Assembly: GCF_001375495.1 (NCBI RefSeq)
Contig: NZ_LN831058.1
Location: forward strand, 888,768 to 952,767
Source: Flaviflexus massiliensis
GTDB lineage: Bacteria > Actinomycetota > Actinomycetes > Actinomycetales > Actinomycetaceae
DNA: 64,000 nucleotides
Direction: 5' to 3'
Shown: positions 44,034-53,043 of the stretch, piece after piece
Layout: every line of letters starts with the position of its first letter
How positions within the stretch are numbered: the first letter of the stretch is position 1
Position numbers and translations under genes: made by a program
The notes under the pieces: model-generated
Told to the model about the DNA's origin: nothing
Seen by the model: the letters and a program-made list of their open reading frames with translations, nothing else
Databases searched by the model: none

Positions 44034-44063
44034 CGGGTGGGGTACTGATTGGTGCCCCACCCG
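44034..44063 (+). terminator. hairpin after the malic enzyme gene
   Basis: Nine-bp stem CGGGTGGGG (44034-44042) with complement CCCCACCCG (44055-44063), 12 bp after the stop codon. There is no T-run, so termination may be partial. Confidence 0.6.
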
Positions 44064-44118
44064 TACGCATGCTGACCCAGTAAACCCCCACGCCTGGGGA
44101 TCCGATACTCTGGCTGAA

Positions 44119-44141
44119 GAGCACCACCGCGTGTGGTGCTC
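44119..44141 (+). terminator. second hairpin between malic enzyme and AEC genes
   Basis: Perfect stem GAGCACCAC / GTGGTGCTC with a five-base loop, followed by CGCTTTTA. It lies just 33 bp before the start of the AEC gene, so it may be an upstream terminator or an attenuator in the AEC leader. Confidence 0.6.
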
Positions 44142-44174
44142 CGCTTTTATTCGATGTGCTTGGGAGATTTTTTC

Positions 44175-45134
44175 TTGGATGTGGTGATTGTCAGCGCGCC
44201 TCTGTTTGCTCTCATGCTGATCGGATATCTCGGTGCAAGATTCGGGCTCATCCCCATCGAAGCCATCAAAGGACTCAACAACTACGTCCTCTATTTTGCC
44301 CTGACCGCGATGCTGTTCCGCATCGGCTCCGCATCCCCCTTGGAGGATGCGCTCAACCCGATCGTCATCGGTATTTGGCTCGTTTCCTGCTGGAGCGTCA
44401 TGGCCATTGCCATCGCGTATGGCCGTGCCAAAGGCCGCACCTGGCTCGACTCGTCGTTCGGCGGTCTGGCAGCTTCGCTTCCCAACTCCGGATTCATGGG
44501 CATTGCTCTCGTCACCGCAATCATGGGAGCCCAGCACGCTCATCTCGTCGTCCCGGTGATTCTGACCGAAATGGTGGTTTTGCAGGGGTCGGCAATCGCC
44601 TTCTCACAGCTGGATCTGCCGCAGGGAACCGGCCTGCTCACGAAGCTGAAGGCCTCCTTTTCTGGCGTCTTTGCCAATCCCATCGTGTGGGGCATCGGGG
44701 CCGGAGTGATCTGGGGAGCGACCGGATGGGCGCTGCCCAGCGTGCTGGATGACATCATTGGAATCCTTGCCGATTCGGCTACCCCGGTCGCGCTCTTCAC
44801 AGTGGGAGCCGTTCTCTATCGTGAGCAGAGGCGTGCAGCGACCGAACCGAGCAGGTCAAGCCGCACCTACATCGCCATCATTGCCGTCCTCAAGGTCATC
44901 GCCCTCCCGCTGATCGTGTGGGGGCTGGGGAGGATGCTGATGAGCATGGGAGTGGCATTGACGAGCGAGCAACTTGCAACACTCGTCCTCATCGCGGCGC
45001 TACCCGGAGCCGCGAACACGACGATCCTGGCCGAGAAGTACGGTGCGGACAGCGGCCTTATTGCGACCGCTTTGCTCGTCACTTCAACGGTCGGCTTCGT
45101 CACCTTCAACGGCGCAGCCGCCCTCGTCGCTTAG
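44175..45134 (+). CDS. AEC-family (auxin efflux carrier) transporter
   Basis: About 319 residues with ten membrane helices (APLFALMLIGYLGARFG, ALTAMLFRIG, TALLVTSTVGFVTFNGAAAL). AEC permeases such as MleP move malate or other dicarboxylates. Its place directly after malic enzyme suggests a malate carrier. A TTG start at 44175 is preferred because GGGAG lies eight bases before it; upstream in-frame codons (from 44133) would run through the hairpin. Substrate assignment is inferred from context only. Confidence 0.85.
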   Translation: MDVVIVSAPLFALMLIGYLGARFGLIPIEAIKGLNNYVLYFALTAMLFRIGSASPLEDALNPIVIGIWLVSCWSVMAIAIAYGRAKGRTWLDSSFGGLAASLPNSGFMGIALVTAIMGAQHAHLVVPVILTEMVVLQGSAIAFSQLDLPQGTGLLTKLKASFSGVFANPIVWGIGAGVIWGATGWALPSVLDDIIGILADSATPVALFTVGAVLYREQRRAATEPSRSSRTYIAIIAVLKVIALPLIVWGLGRMLMSMGVALTSEQLATLVLIAALPGAANTTILAEKYGADSGLIATALLVTSTVGFVTFNGAAALVA

Positions 45135-45169
45135 TGCAGGGTGCTGATCACTCTGTCAGCGCGTGACCG

Positions 45170-46120
45170 CTAAGGAGTTTCGCGGGGTTTGATCCGCACG
45201 TTGGGCAGTGTCGGTGCGGGGAACGGGGCAGGTTTGTTGTCAGGGAACGTTTCAAAGCGCGGCTCGGGCACTCCATCAAAGTAGATGCCGTTCTCGAGCT
45301 CGGGAACCATTGCCTCGGCATCTGACTCATCGATCTCGTTCTGCCAAGATGTTCGGTATTGGACGATCTCGTCGTGGCTTGGGCCGACGAAGTTCCACCA
45401 CATGACGATCTTCTCCTCGAAGGGGCATCCGCCGATGAGCATGATCCGCGTTGGGGTTGTGGCCGAGAAACTGAGGCGCCGAGAGCCGCGGGGAATGTAG
45501 GCGAGATCGTCCTTATCCAAGCCTTGCGAATGGTCTCCGGCGTGAATGGTGAGGTCTCCAGTATCGAGTAGGACTCCGTGCTCGAAGCTCTCATCGACGT
45601 CGACCGTCACCGTTTCTCCGGGGTTGATGAGGATCTGGGCGGCCAGGGAATCGACCCAGGTGTCGACCGTTGAGGTGGTTCCTGCGAGGGAGCCAATATA
45701 GGTGAGGACAGTTCCTCCCGGAACCGTCACCGGCTCGGCAACATAGTGTTGAGAAACGGCAGGGGAGTTCCGGACCCGGTCGGGAAGCGCATACCAGAGC
45801 TGGACGCCGTGCAGGATGCCGGTGTCGGAGGTGGAAAACTCTGAGTGGGAAACACCGGAACCGGCAATCATGAGGTTCACTTCGGAGGGCTGGACAACAT
45901 TGGTGAATCCGGTGGAGTCAATGTGCTCAATGCTGCCTTCGAAAAGCAGGGTCACGGTGGCGAGGCCCGTGTGTGGGTGGCGGGGGACCAGCATGCCACC
46001 CGTTTCTCCCACGTTGTCAGGACCGTAGTGATCGAAAAAGCACCAGGGGCCAATGAGGGAGCGCCTGCGCTGAGGCAATGTGCGCCTGATTGTGATAGCC
46101 CTTGGCCCGCCGAGTGGCAC
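45170..46120 (-). CDS. pirin-family protein
   Basis: Bicupin protein of 316 residues. The N-cupin metal site is visible (GPWCFFDHYGPDN, VPRHPHTGLATVTLLFEG, with His in GVSHSEFS). The C-terminal cupin has DLTIHAGDHSQGLDKDDLAY. Pirins act as quercetinases or redox sensors. A GTG at 46120 gives the coordinates used. However, about 29 further family-like residues (NTEINPAEYECEHVSKSEIV) are encoded upstream in frame as far as an ATT at 46205-46207, with no ATG, GTG or TTG. Either ATT is used or the original start codon is mutated. Confidence 0.85.
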   Translation of the reverse strand: MPLGGPRAITIRRTLPQRRRSLIGPWCFFDHYGPDNVGETGGMLVPRHPHTGLATVTLLFEGSIEHIDSTGFTNVVQPSEVNLMIAGSGVSHSEFSTSDTGILHGVQLWYALPDRVRNSPAVSQHYVAEPVTVPGGTVLTYIGSLAGTTSTVDTWVDSLAAQILINPGETVTVDVDESFEHGVLLDTGDLTIHAGDHSQGLDKDDLAYIPRGSRRLSFSATTPTRIMLIGGCPFEEKIVMWWNFVGPSHDEIVQYRTSWQNEIDESDAEAMVPELENGIYFDGVPEPRFETFPDNKPAPFPAPTLPNVRIKPRETP

Positions 46121-46234
46121 CTGCCGAGCCGTCCCGATGTCGACAATCTCGGACTTTGAGACATGCTCGCATTCGTACTCAGCCGGGTTAATCTCGGTGT
46201 TGGTAATGACCCAATTCTGGCACGAAAGTAGCGC

Positions 46235-47152
46235 TTAGCGGCCCAGATCGAGGTCTGCCAGCACCCAGTCGGCCACGGGTTCATCGGCCACGAACCCGGC
46301 CGAGCGATAGGTGGCAATCGCCACGGTATTCGCCGTATCGGTGCAGACGAGCCCGCTCGATGCCCCCATCTCACGCAAATGCCCCATCGCGGCACGGACA
46401 AGATTCCGGCCATAGCCGAGACTCCGAAAACCTGGATGGATCGCGAGTGGCTCGAGTAGCCCCGGGCATCCCACGCCCGCAGACCACACAGATACCACTC
46501 CCACCATGTCATCCCCCTGATACATGGCGAGGTGGCGAGCATCGACCAGGTTGGCATCAACCATGGTCTGAAAGTTGGTGGCAGCCCGCTCCTCTTCGTC
46601 CGGGGTGTACGGGGTGGCGTGGAAGCCGGAACGGTGCACGATCATCCACTCGCGAGGCGAGTCGATAGCGCTCACAACGCGCAGACCAGCCTCACCGAGA
46701 GCTTCTTCGAATTCGACCGGGGTGGACAGGTCAAAATGCAGGGCCGTCCACAACTCTCCCCGCTCCCACCCATGCTCGCCCAGATAGGAATCGAGCATGC
46801 GTGCGCGGCGGGACTCAACCGAATGCTGACCCGGAGGGAACAGACTGGCTTCGTTCTGCTCTGTGAGGTCACGCGCAATCGCCACGCAGACCCCCCGGTC
46901 CTGTGCTGCACCGGGGGAGAGAGCAAGCCGTAGCAGGTGATCCCCGTCAAACATCCCGATCGCCAGGACTTCGCCATCCTCTGCCTGCCATGCTCGCAAG
47001 TGAGAAGCAGTCACCTCCAAGCCCCGCATCGAATGCCACCCAATGTCGCCGGGATGAAGCTGGATGGGAGAGCGATCCTCCTGCCAAGTTGACAGGGTGG
47101 CGATGAGGGACGGGAGTTCAGAAACTGACGGTGTCACCAATGAAACCTTCAT
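46235..47152 (-). CDS. GNAT N-acetyltransferase (two-domain)
   Basis: 305 residues. The C-terminal GNAT domain has the acetyl-CoA motif LAIHPGFRSLGYGRNLVRAA and the closing VAIATYRSAGFVADEPVADW. The first half (EDRSPIQLHPGDIGWHSM … VLAIGMFDGDHLLRLALSP) appears to be a second, degenerate GNAT-like domain. Substrate unknown. Its start is only 150 bp from the divergent methyltransferase gene. Confidence 0.8.
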   Translation of the reverse strand: MKVSLVTPSVSELPSLIATLSTWQEDRSPIQLHPGDIGWHSMRGLEVTASHLRAWQAEDGEVLAIGMFDGDHLLRLALSPGAAQDRGVCVAIARDLTEQNEASLFPPGQHSVESRRARMLDSYLGEHGWERGELWTALHFDLSTPVEFEEALGEAGLRVVSAIDSPREWMIVHRSGFHATPYTPDEEERAATNFQTMVDANLVDARHLAMYQGDDMVGVVSVWSAGVGCPGLLEPLAIHPGFRSLGYGRNLVRAAMGHLREMGASSGLVCTDTANTVAIATYRSAGFVADEPVADWVLADLDLGR

Positions 47153-47305
47153 CGCCCCATTCCACCACGATGAGCCAAACGGAGCAATGAGCTTTCGCTG
47201 TCATAGACCCGTTGTGACAATTGTGTTCCCAGGTTCCGCATCCCGGGATAATGCTGAGAATGGAAAGCCTTGCCCGGAGGAGCGCGATTCGTGAGGCTTG
47301 GTGTC

Positions 47306-47950
47306 ATGGCGCACCACGACCGCGGCGAGCACTCACCCGAAATTATAGATCCCACACAGTACTGGGACGACCGATACACGAGACCCGACAATATCTGGAC
47401 TGGACACGTCAACAAAGTGCTGGCTGAAGTCGCGGGACAGCTCCCGGTTGGCCGTGCCCTCGACCTCGGGTGCGGTGAAGGCGGAGACGTCATCTGGCTA
47501 GCCAAGCAGGGCTGGCAGGCCACCGGAATCGACATCTCCACGAACGCCATCGCCCGCGCCCGCAAGGCAGCAGAAAACGAAGGTCTGGCCGAAAACCAGG
47601 CACGCTTCATCGCAGGAGATCTGAGCGAGCTGGCGCTCGCGGATGAGTTCAGTCTCGTCAGCGCAAGCTTCTTCCAGTCACCGGTCGCTCTCGATCGCTT
47701 CCGCATCCTCAGGCAAGCCTCACAGCTGATCGCTCCCGGCGGCTACCTTCTACTGACTTCGCATGCGATCATGCCCCACCATCCACATACGGAAACCATG
47801 GTAACCCCGAAGGAGGAGGTGGCGGGCCTTGCCCTCGATCCCGACGCGTGGCGACTTCAAACGGCTGAGTTGCGGACCCGCACCCACACCTTTAGGAACG
47901 GAGACACTGCAGAGCTCAGCGACTCCGTCGTACTCTACCAGCGTCTCTAA
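47306..47950 (+). CDS. class I SAM-dependent methyltransferase (TehB/thiopurine type)
   Basis: 214 residues. The SAM-binding motif I is GRALDLGCGEGGDVIWLAKQ, followed by GIDISTNAIARAR and IAPGGYLLLTSHAI. The N-terminal segment QYWDDRYTRPDNIWTGHVN matches small-molecule methyltransferases such as TehB and tellurite- or thiol-methylating enzymes. The ATG at 47306 begins MAHHDRGEHSPE; a GTG at 47294 is an alternative. The broken DinB gene follows after 18 bp. Confidence 0.85.
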   Translation: MAHHDRGEHSPEIIDPTQYWDDRYTRPDNIWTGHVNKVLAEVAGQLPVGRALDLGCGEGGDVIWLAKQGWQATGIDISTNAIARARKAAENEGLAENQARFIAGDLSELALADEFSLVSASFFQSPVALDRFRILRQASQLIAPGGYLLLTSHAIMPHHPHTETMVTPKEEVAGLALDPDAWRLQTAELRTRTHTFRNGDTAELSDSVVLYQRL

Positions 47951-47968
47951 TCCTTCCGAGGAGGAACA

Positions 47969-48496
47969 ATGTCAACAGAACCACGACCAGCCGATTCCGA
48001 TTCAACAGAGTGGACGTTTGTCATCACCGACGACTGTCGCCAATGCGGCTACGTTCCCCACGACGTTACCGAGACAGCACGGCGGCTGGCTGACCTGCCG
48101 GGGCGATGGAGCAAAGCCCTGGAGGGGCCGAACGCGACCATACGTCCGCAGGAGGGCATCTGGTCGCCTGTCTAATACGGATGCCACAGCCGCGACCTCA
48201 TCGAAGTCCTTGGAGAGCGAATTGAACTCATCCTGGGTGGTGATCGACCAACTTTTGCAAACTGCGACGGTGAGGCCGAAGTGGTTAGTGGAAGATTCTG
48301 GGAGGCCGACCCGGCCGAGCTGGCACAGCAAATCGCTTCTGAGACGGAACGAACGATCTCCATATATCAGCGGGTCACCGAGGGTGATTGGGATCGCGAA
48401 GGTCTGCGAGGTGACGGGAAGGCCATGACAATTGCGGATCTCAGCCGCTACCTCCTCCACGATCTTGAACACCACCTCGTGGATGTTGACGGATAG
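47969..48496 (+). pseudogene. DinB-family protein with nonsense codon
   Basis: Four-helix-bundle DinB/YfiT-type protein, often a thiol-dependent transferase. The start MSTEPRPADSDSTEWTFVIT follows CGAGGAGG. After 68 residues a TAA at 48173-48175 interrupts the frame at WSPV-stop-YGCHSRDLIEV. Relatives read WSP-V/x-EYGCHVRD, so GAA-to-TAA is likely. The frame then continues without error to the stop at 48494-48496, including the metal-type histidines in LSRYLLHDLEHHL. Confidence 0.85.
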
Positions 48497-48937
48497 AAGC
48501 GGACAATAGGACTAAGGTCCTGAATTTATGCGTTTCTGATTTTCTGCGCCTCCATGTAATTGGGAAACTCCGGCTATTCGCGTGAAGTGTGAAATTGCGC
48601 CGCTTGAATCGCGTCACTAATCGTTTGTTGAAGCGACACGTTGACTCATAAATATGAGTGATCACCTTCGTTATGCGAATAAAGAGGGTGAAAGTTGCGG
48701 AAATGACTGCCTTGCGACACGCGAGACTCTCGGACAAATCGGACAACATTCAGAATTGCGCACGATGTGTGGAAGCTCGCCTATTACGGGTTTGCCCGGA
48801 GTTTTGAGGCGTGTTGTTTTGTGGGCTCAAATTATTCATGTCATGCAAGCCAAAGCTTCCTTGGAGCCGTGCTTACAGCCGTGTAATTTGAAGGGGCACC
48901 CCAAGATGTAGTGTTCAAAGCGGAAGTGAGGCACAAG
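48497..48937. promoter_or_regulatory. upstream region of nrdD
   Basis: Some 440 bp without a supported gene; it is relatively AT-rich between 48510 and 48700. ACCCCAAGATGTAGTGTT at 48897-48914 has partial likeness to an NrdR box, but no second box at the usual spacing was found, so this is weak. The promoter of the nrdDG operon must lie here. Confidence 0.35.
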
Positions 48938-51103
48938 ATGTCGTTGTTGTTAGAGAATCTGGTCGGGACCGAAACCGTCATTGTCAAGCGCGACGGCCGC
49001 CAGGTGAAGTTTGATTCCAGCAAGATTTACCGCGCCGTCGAAGCCGCACTTCTCGATCGCGGAATTGAAGACCACGACTTTGTGCAACGGGTGACCGCGG
49101 ACGTTGTTGGCTCCCTCGATTCGGGAACCCTCGATATCCCAACCATCCAAAGCGCGGTCGAAGACCGCCTCATGAAATCCGAATATCCGGAAGTGGCTCG
49201 CGCCTACATCGAGTACCGGCATGATCGCGACAAGGACCGCGAGAAGGCCATGGACGTGCATCACTCCGTGGGTCGGCTTCTCAACCGTGACAAGGCAGTC
49301 ATTAACGAGAACGCGAACAAGGATGCCACGGTCTTCAACACGCAGCGCGACCTGACGGCAGGATCGGTCGCGAAGGCATATGCGTTGAAGGAGCTGCTAC
49401 CGCGACCCGTTGCAAACGCGCACATCAAGGGTGATATCCACTTCCACGACTTGGACTACAACCCGTTCCAGCCGATGACAAACTGCTGCCTCATCGACAT
49501 CCCCGCCATGCTGAGCGAAGGCTTCCAGATCGGCAACGCTCGCGTCGAATCCCCGCGCTCCATCAACACCGCCACAGCCCAGATCGCCCAGATCATTGCC
49601 AACGTCGCGTCTTCCCAGTACGGGGGATGTTCTGTCGACCGCACGGACGAAGTGCTCGCACCGTATGCCCAGATTAACTACGAGAAGCACCGGGCGGAGG
49701 CGGAGAAGTGGGTGCCGGAGAACAAGCGTGAAGAATACGCCATGGAGAAAACACGCAAGGACATCTACGATGCCATGCAGTCCCTCGAGTACGAGATCAA
49801 CACTCTCTACTCCTCCAATGGTCAAACCCCCTTCGTCACGCTCGGCTTCGGGCTGGGAACCGGTGTCTTCGAGCGTGAAATCCAGAAGGCGATTCTTAAG
49901 GTGCGCATCGGCGGCATCGGTAAAGACAAACACACGGCGATCTTCCCGAAGCTCGTCTTCGGTCTGCGCAGGGGGGTGAACCTCGAGGAGCCAGATCCGA
50001 ACTATGACATCAAGCAGCTGGCGCTCGAATGCTCGACGAAGCGCATGTACCCCGATGTCCTCTCCTACGACAAGCTGACCGAGATCGAGGGAGATTACAA
50101 GGTTCCGATGGGCTGCCGCTCCTTCCTCCCCAAGTGGGTTGATCCCGCAACCGGTGAAACGGTCAATGCTGGTCGCAACAACCTCGGAGTTGTCACCCTC
50201 AACGTCCCCCGCATCGCCATCGAGGCCCGCGGTGACATGGAAAGGTTCTGGGAGCTCTTCGCGGAACGCATGGAGATCGTGAAGGAAGCACTCCTCTACC
50301 GGATTGCTCGCTGCGAGGAAGCAACCCCGGCCAATGCCCCGATCTTGTACCAGCACGGTGCCCTTGGCAAGCGCGCACCGGAGGGCAGGGACTCCGTGTC
50401 CGAGTTCTTCCAGGCCCACAGGGCAACCGCCTCCGTTGGGTACATCGGACTCTACGAGGCTGCCACCTGCTTCTACGGCCCCGAGTGGGAAACGAAGCGC
50501 GAAGCCAAGGACTTCACGCTCGCCATTCTCAAGGCCATGAACGACTACGCTACGTCCTGGCGTGAGGAGCACCCGTACTGGTTCTCGGTCTACGCAACGC
50601 CCTCCGAGTCGCTAACGGACAGGTTCTGCCGTCTCGACAGGGAGAAGTTCGGGACCATCGCTGATGTCACCGATAAGGACTACTACACGAACTCCTACCA
50701 CTACGACGTGCGCAAGAAAATCACGCCGTTTGAGAAGATCGAATTCGAGTCCGAATACCCCGAGTACTCAAAGGGTGGCTTCATCCACTACTGCGAATAC
50801 CCGAAGCTCACCCACAATACGAAGGCCCTCGAGGCGGTCTGGGACTTCGCATACGACCGCGTCGCCTACCTCGGTACCAACACTCCGATCGATCGCTGCT
50901 ACGAATGCGGCTTCGAAGGTGAGTTCAAGGCCACCGCGGCAGGCTTCGCCTGCCCGGACTGCGGAAACGACGACCCGAAAACCTGCGATGTCGTCAAGCG
51001 CACCTGCGGCTACCTCGGAAACCCGCAGCGCCGCCCCATGGTCCACGGCCGCCACACCGAGATCGCCAGCCGCGTCAAGCACATGGATGAGGTGACCAAC
51101 TAG
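48938..51103 (+). CDS. nrdD: anaerobic (class III) ribonucleoside-triphosphate reductase
   Basis: Glycyl-radical enzyme reducing NTPs to dNTPs without oxygen, 721 residues. Order of parts: an ATP-cone allosteric domain (ETVIVKRDGRQVKFDSSKIY), the NrdD ten-stranded barrel (HFHDLDYNPFQPMTNCCLID), a C-terminal zinc site with CYECGFEGEF and CPDCGND near residues 654-674, and the radical loop RTCGYLGNPQRRP with Gly near residue 690. The ATG at 48938 (MSLLLENLVGTETVIVK) has GTGAGG seven bases upstream; an upstream GTG is less likely. The activase gene nrdG follows after 2 bp. Confidence 0.96.
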   Translation: MSLLLENLVGTETVIVKRDGRQVKFDSSKIYRAVEAALLDRGIEDHDFVQRVTADVVGSLDSGTLDIPTIQSAVEDRLMKSEYPEVARAYIEYRHDRDKDREKAMDVHHSVGRLLNRDKAVINENANKDATVFNTQRDLTAGSVAKAYALKELLPRPVANAHIKGDIHFHDLDYNPFQPMTNCCLIDIPAMLSEGFQIGNARVESPRSINTATAQIAQIIANVASSQYGGCSVDRTDEVLAPYAQINYEKHRAEAEKWVPENKREEYAMEKTRKDIYDAMQSLEYEINTLYSSNGQTPFVTLGFGLGTGVFEREIQKAILKVRIGGIGKDKHTAIFPKLVFGLRRGVNLEEPDPNYDIKQLALECSTKRMYPDVLSYDKLTEIEGDYKVPMGCRSFLPKWVDPATGETVNAGRNNLGVVTLNVPRIAIEARGDMERFWELFAERMEIVKEALLYRIARCEEATPANAPILYQHGALGKRAPEGRDSVSEFFQAHRATASVGYIGLYEAATCFYGPEWETKREAKDFTLAILKAMNDYATSWREEHPYWFSVYATPSESLTDRFCRLDREKFGTIADVTDKDYYTNSYHYDVRKKITPFEKIEFESEYPEYSKGGFIHYCEYPKLTHNTKALEAVWDFAYDRVAYLGTNTPIDRCYECGFEGEFKATAAGFACPDCGNDDPKTCDVVKRTCGYLGNPQRRPMVHGRHTEIASRVKHMDEVTN

Positions 51104-51105
51104 CT

Positions 51106-51738
51106 GTGCCTGTGAAGGATGCGGATGGAATCACGCAGCCGGCGGTAGGGGAATGGGATGGGAAGGTCCTCTCCGCCGGCTACGTGGCCGACTATAAGCC
51201 GTTCAACTTTGTTGACGGGGAAGGAGTTCGCTGCTCACTCTACGTATCGGGGTGCCCATTTAAATGCCCGGGTTGCTACAACGAGGCGGCGCAATCCTTC
51301 CGTTACGGTAACGGTTACACGGACGAGCTGGAGGACAGGATAATACGAGACCTCGCGCAACCCTACGTGGCTGGACTATCGCTACTGGGTGGGGAACCCT
51401 TCTTGTCCGCTCCCATACTCCTCCCGCTGGTTAAGCGTGTGCGAGCTACTTTTGGGGAAGAGAAGACCGTGTGGATCTGGTCCGGTTATACCTACGAGCG
51501 GCTCCTCATTGAGACCGCAGATAAGAAAGAGTTGCTGGAACTGTGCGATGTACTGGTGGATGGCCCGTTCATTCAGCGCCTCTATCACCACGATCTTGCC
51601 TTCCGCGGCTCCTCCAATCAGCGAATCATCGACCTACCCGCCTCGAGAGAAGCGGGGGAAGCCGTGCTCTGGGAGAGCGGGGGACGAGATACCGAGGACC
51701 GGGTTCCGTCCCTCACACCGGCAACCCCCAGCTCATAG
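51106..51738 (+). CDS. nrdG: anaerobic ribonucleotide reductase activating protein
   Basis: Radical SAM enzyme that makes the glycyl radical on NrdD, 210 residues. The [4Fe-4S] cluster motif CPFKCPGC (in YVSGCPFKCPGCYNEAAQSF) has the CxxxCxxC spacing, and the SAM-binding GGEPF follows (LSLLGGEPFLSAP). GTG start at 51106, two bases after the nrdD stop, so translation is coupled. A strong terminator closes the operon at 51747. Confidence 0.95.
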   Translation: MPVKDADGITQPAVGEWDGKVLSAGYVADYKPFNFVDGEGVRCSLYVSGCPFKCPGCYNEAAQSFRYGNGYTDELEDRIIRDLAQPYVAGLSLLGGEPFLSAPILLPLVKRVRATFGEEKTVWIWSGYTYERLLIETADKKELLELCDVLVDGPFIQRLYHHDLAFRGSSNQRIIDLPASREAGEAVLWESGGRDTEDRVPSLTPATPSS

Positions 51739-51746
51739 CCATACCT

Positions 51747-51786
51747 GAGCACTACCCGGAATCGGTATCGATTCCGGGTAGTGCTC
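51747..51786 (+). terminator. intrinsic terminator of nrdDG
   Basis: Perfect 18-bp stem: arms at 51747-51764 and 51769-51786 (arm begins GAGCACTACCCGG), with loop GTAT. It lies 8 bp after the nrdG stop and is the strongest hairpin in the window. Confidence 0.9.
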
Positions 51787-51852
51787 TTCGAAAAGGTTCC
51801 GTGTGACCCTCCGTCTGGTCGCGGCGATGAGTGGGGGATATGCTGATGAACG

Positions 51853-52986
51853 GTGAAGAATTCAGTGTTGCGCGAACCCGGCATGCCCTTGCTGGTTGCT
51901 ATGACCGCGCTAGGTTTCGCAGGATATGCGGCACTCATGCCAATCGCGCCGCTGTGGGCAACCCGCGGTGGGGCTGATGAGGGTGGGTCCGGCATGGTCA
52001 ATGCCGTTCTCATGCTGGTCACGGTCCTCACCCAGCTTGCTGTCCCCAGTGCGTTGCGCAGATTCGGGTGGGTCCCGGTCCTCACGTTCGGGATGATCAT
52101 GCTGGGGCTGCCGACCGTGGGCTTCTTCTTTAGCTCAGAGCTCACCTGGATTCTGATCTTTTCTGGGCTTCGCGGACTTGGCTTCGGTGTCATCACCGTA
52201 ACGGGAAGCGCGCTCACTGCCGAACTGGTTGACCCGATGCGGCGCGGTGAAGCGATCGGCATGTACGGCCTCGCCATTGCCGTACCCCAGGTGCTTCTCA
52301 TTTCTGCGGGACCCTGGATCGTGGAACAGGCCGGGTTTAATGTTATCTTCGCGATCGGGCTGCTACCGATCCTGGGCGTGATTCCTGCCGTGAAGCTGGG
52401 GCGGCGCGTCGATCACGTACCTCGTCCCCTATCGCCACCGCCCTACGGGAAGCTCGTGCGGCCGATGATGCTCCTTCTGGCGGTGACGCTGGCAGGCGGT
52501 GTTCTCATCACCTTTATGGCCCAAATGGTGTCCGATGCCGGGCTGGTGACGGTGGTGATGCTCATCATGATGCTGACAACTGCCCTCGTGCGCTGGCGGA
52601 TTGGTGGCATCGCTGACCGGCTCGGAGCCCGTAAGTTTGTCCTGCCCCTCGTGCTGTTCTCCGTGCTCGGCATGGTCCTCATAGCGTTTGCCGTGCAGGA
52701 CGAAGTCAGCACAAACGTCCCGGCACTCATTGCCGGCTCAATCCTTGTCGGTGCGGCATACGGCGGCCTCCAAAATCTCACCCTGATCCTGTCCTTCCAG
52801 GCAGTCAATAGGGAGCACTACGGTGCGGCCAGCACCGTGTGGAACGTTGGGTTTGATACCGGGACAGGCCTCGGCTCACTCCTGATTGGGTGGATCGCTA
52901 CGGGTTCTAGCTTTAGTGTGGGTGTGCTGGTAAGTGCAGGACTGTCTGCTCTCACTATCCCACTGGCAATCTCTCGCAAGAAGTAG
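51853..52986 (+). CDS. MFS transporter
   Basis: 377 residues and about 12 membrane helices, starting from GTG at 51853 (read MKNSVLREPGMPLLVAMTAL). Typical MFS features include GLRGLGFGVITVTGSALTAE and the RIGGIADRLGARKFVLPLVL loop before helix 8. The substrate is not predictable. An out-of-frame ATG at 51846 is rejected because its frame is short. Confidence 0.82.
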   Translation: MKNSVLREPGMPLLVAMTALGFAGYAALMPIAPLWATRGGADEGGSGMVNAVLMLVTVLTQLAVPSALRRFGWVPVLTFGMIMLGLPTVGFFFSSELTWILIFSGLRGLGFGVITVTGSALTAELVDPMRRGEAIGMYGLAIAVPQVLLISAGPWIVEQAGFNVIFAIGLLPILGVIPAVKLGRRVDHVPRPLSPPPYGKLVRPMMLLLAVTLAGGVLITFMAQMVSDAGLVTVVMLIMMLTTALVRWRIGGIADRLGARKFVLPLVLFSVLGMVLIAFAVQDEVSTNVPALIAGSILVGAAYGGLQNLTLILSFQAVNREHYGAASTVWNVGFDTGTGLGSLLIGWIATGSSFSVGVLVSAGLSALTIPLAISRKK

Positions 52987-53043
52987 CGGGAGGCCTCGGT
53001 TCCAAGAGTGTGGGTTTCAACGTAAGCTCACAGTGTTAGAACG

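Noticed and set aside
48897-48914. NrdR box before nrdD
   Set aside because: Only a loose match and no partner box at the expected spacing; kept as a remark in the upstream-region entry, not called as a site.
49397-50572. Minus-strand open frame of 391 codons
   Set aside because: Shadow of nrdD, no ribosome site, no recognisable domain.
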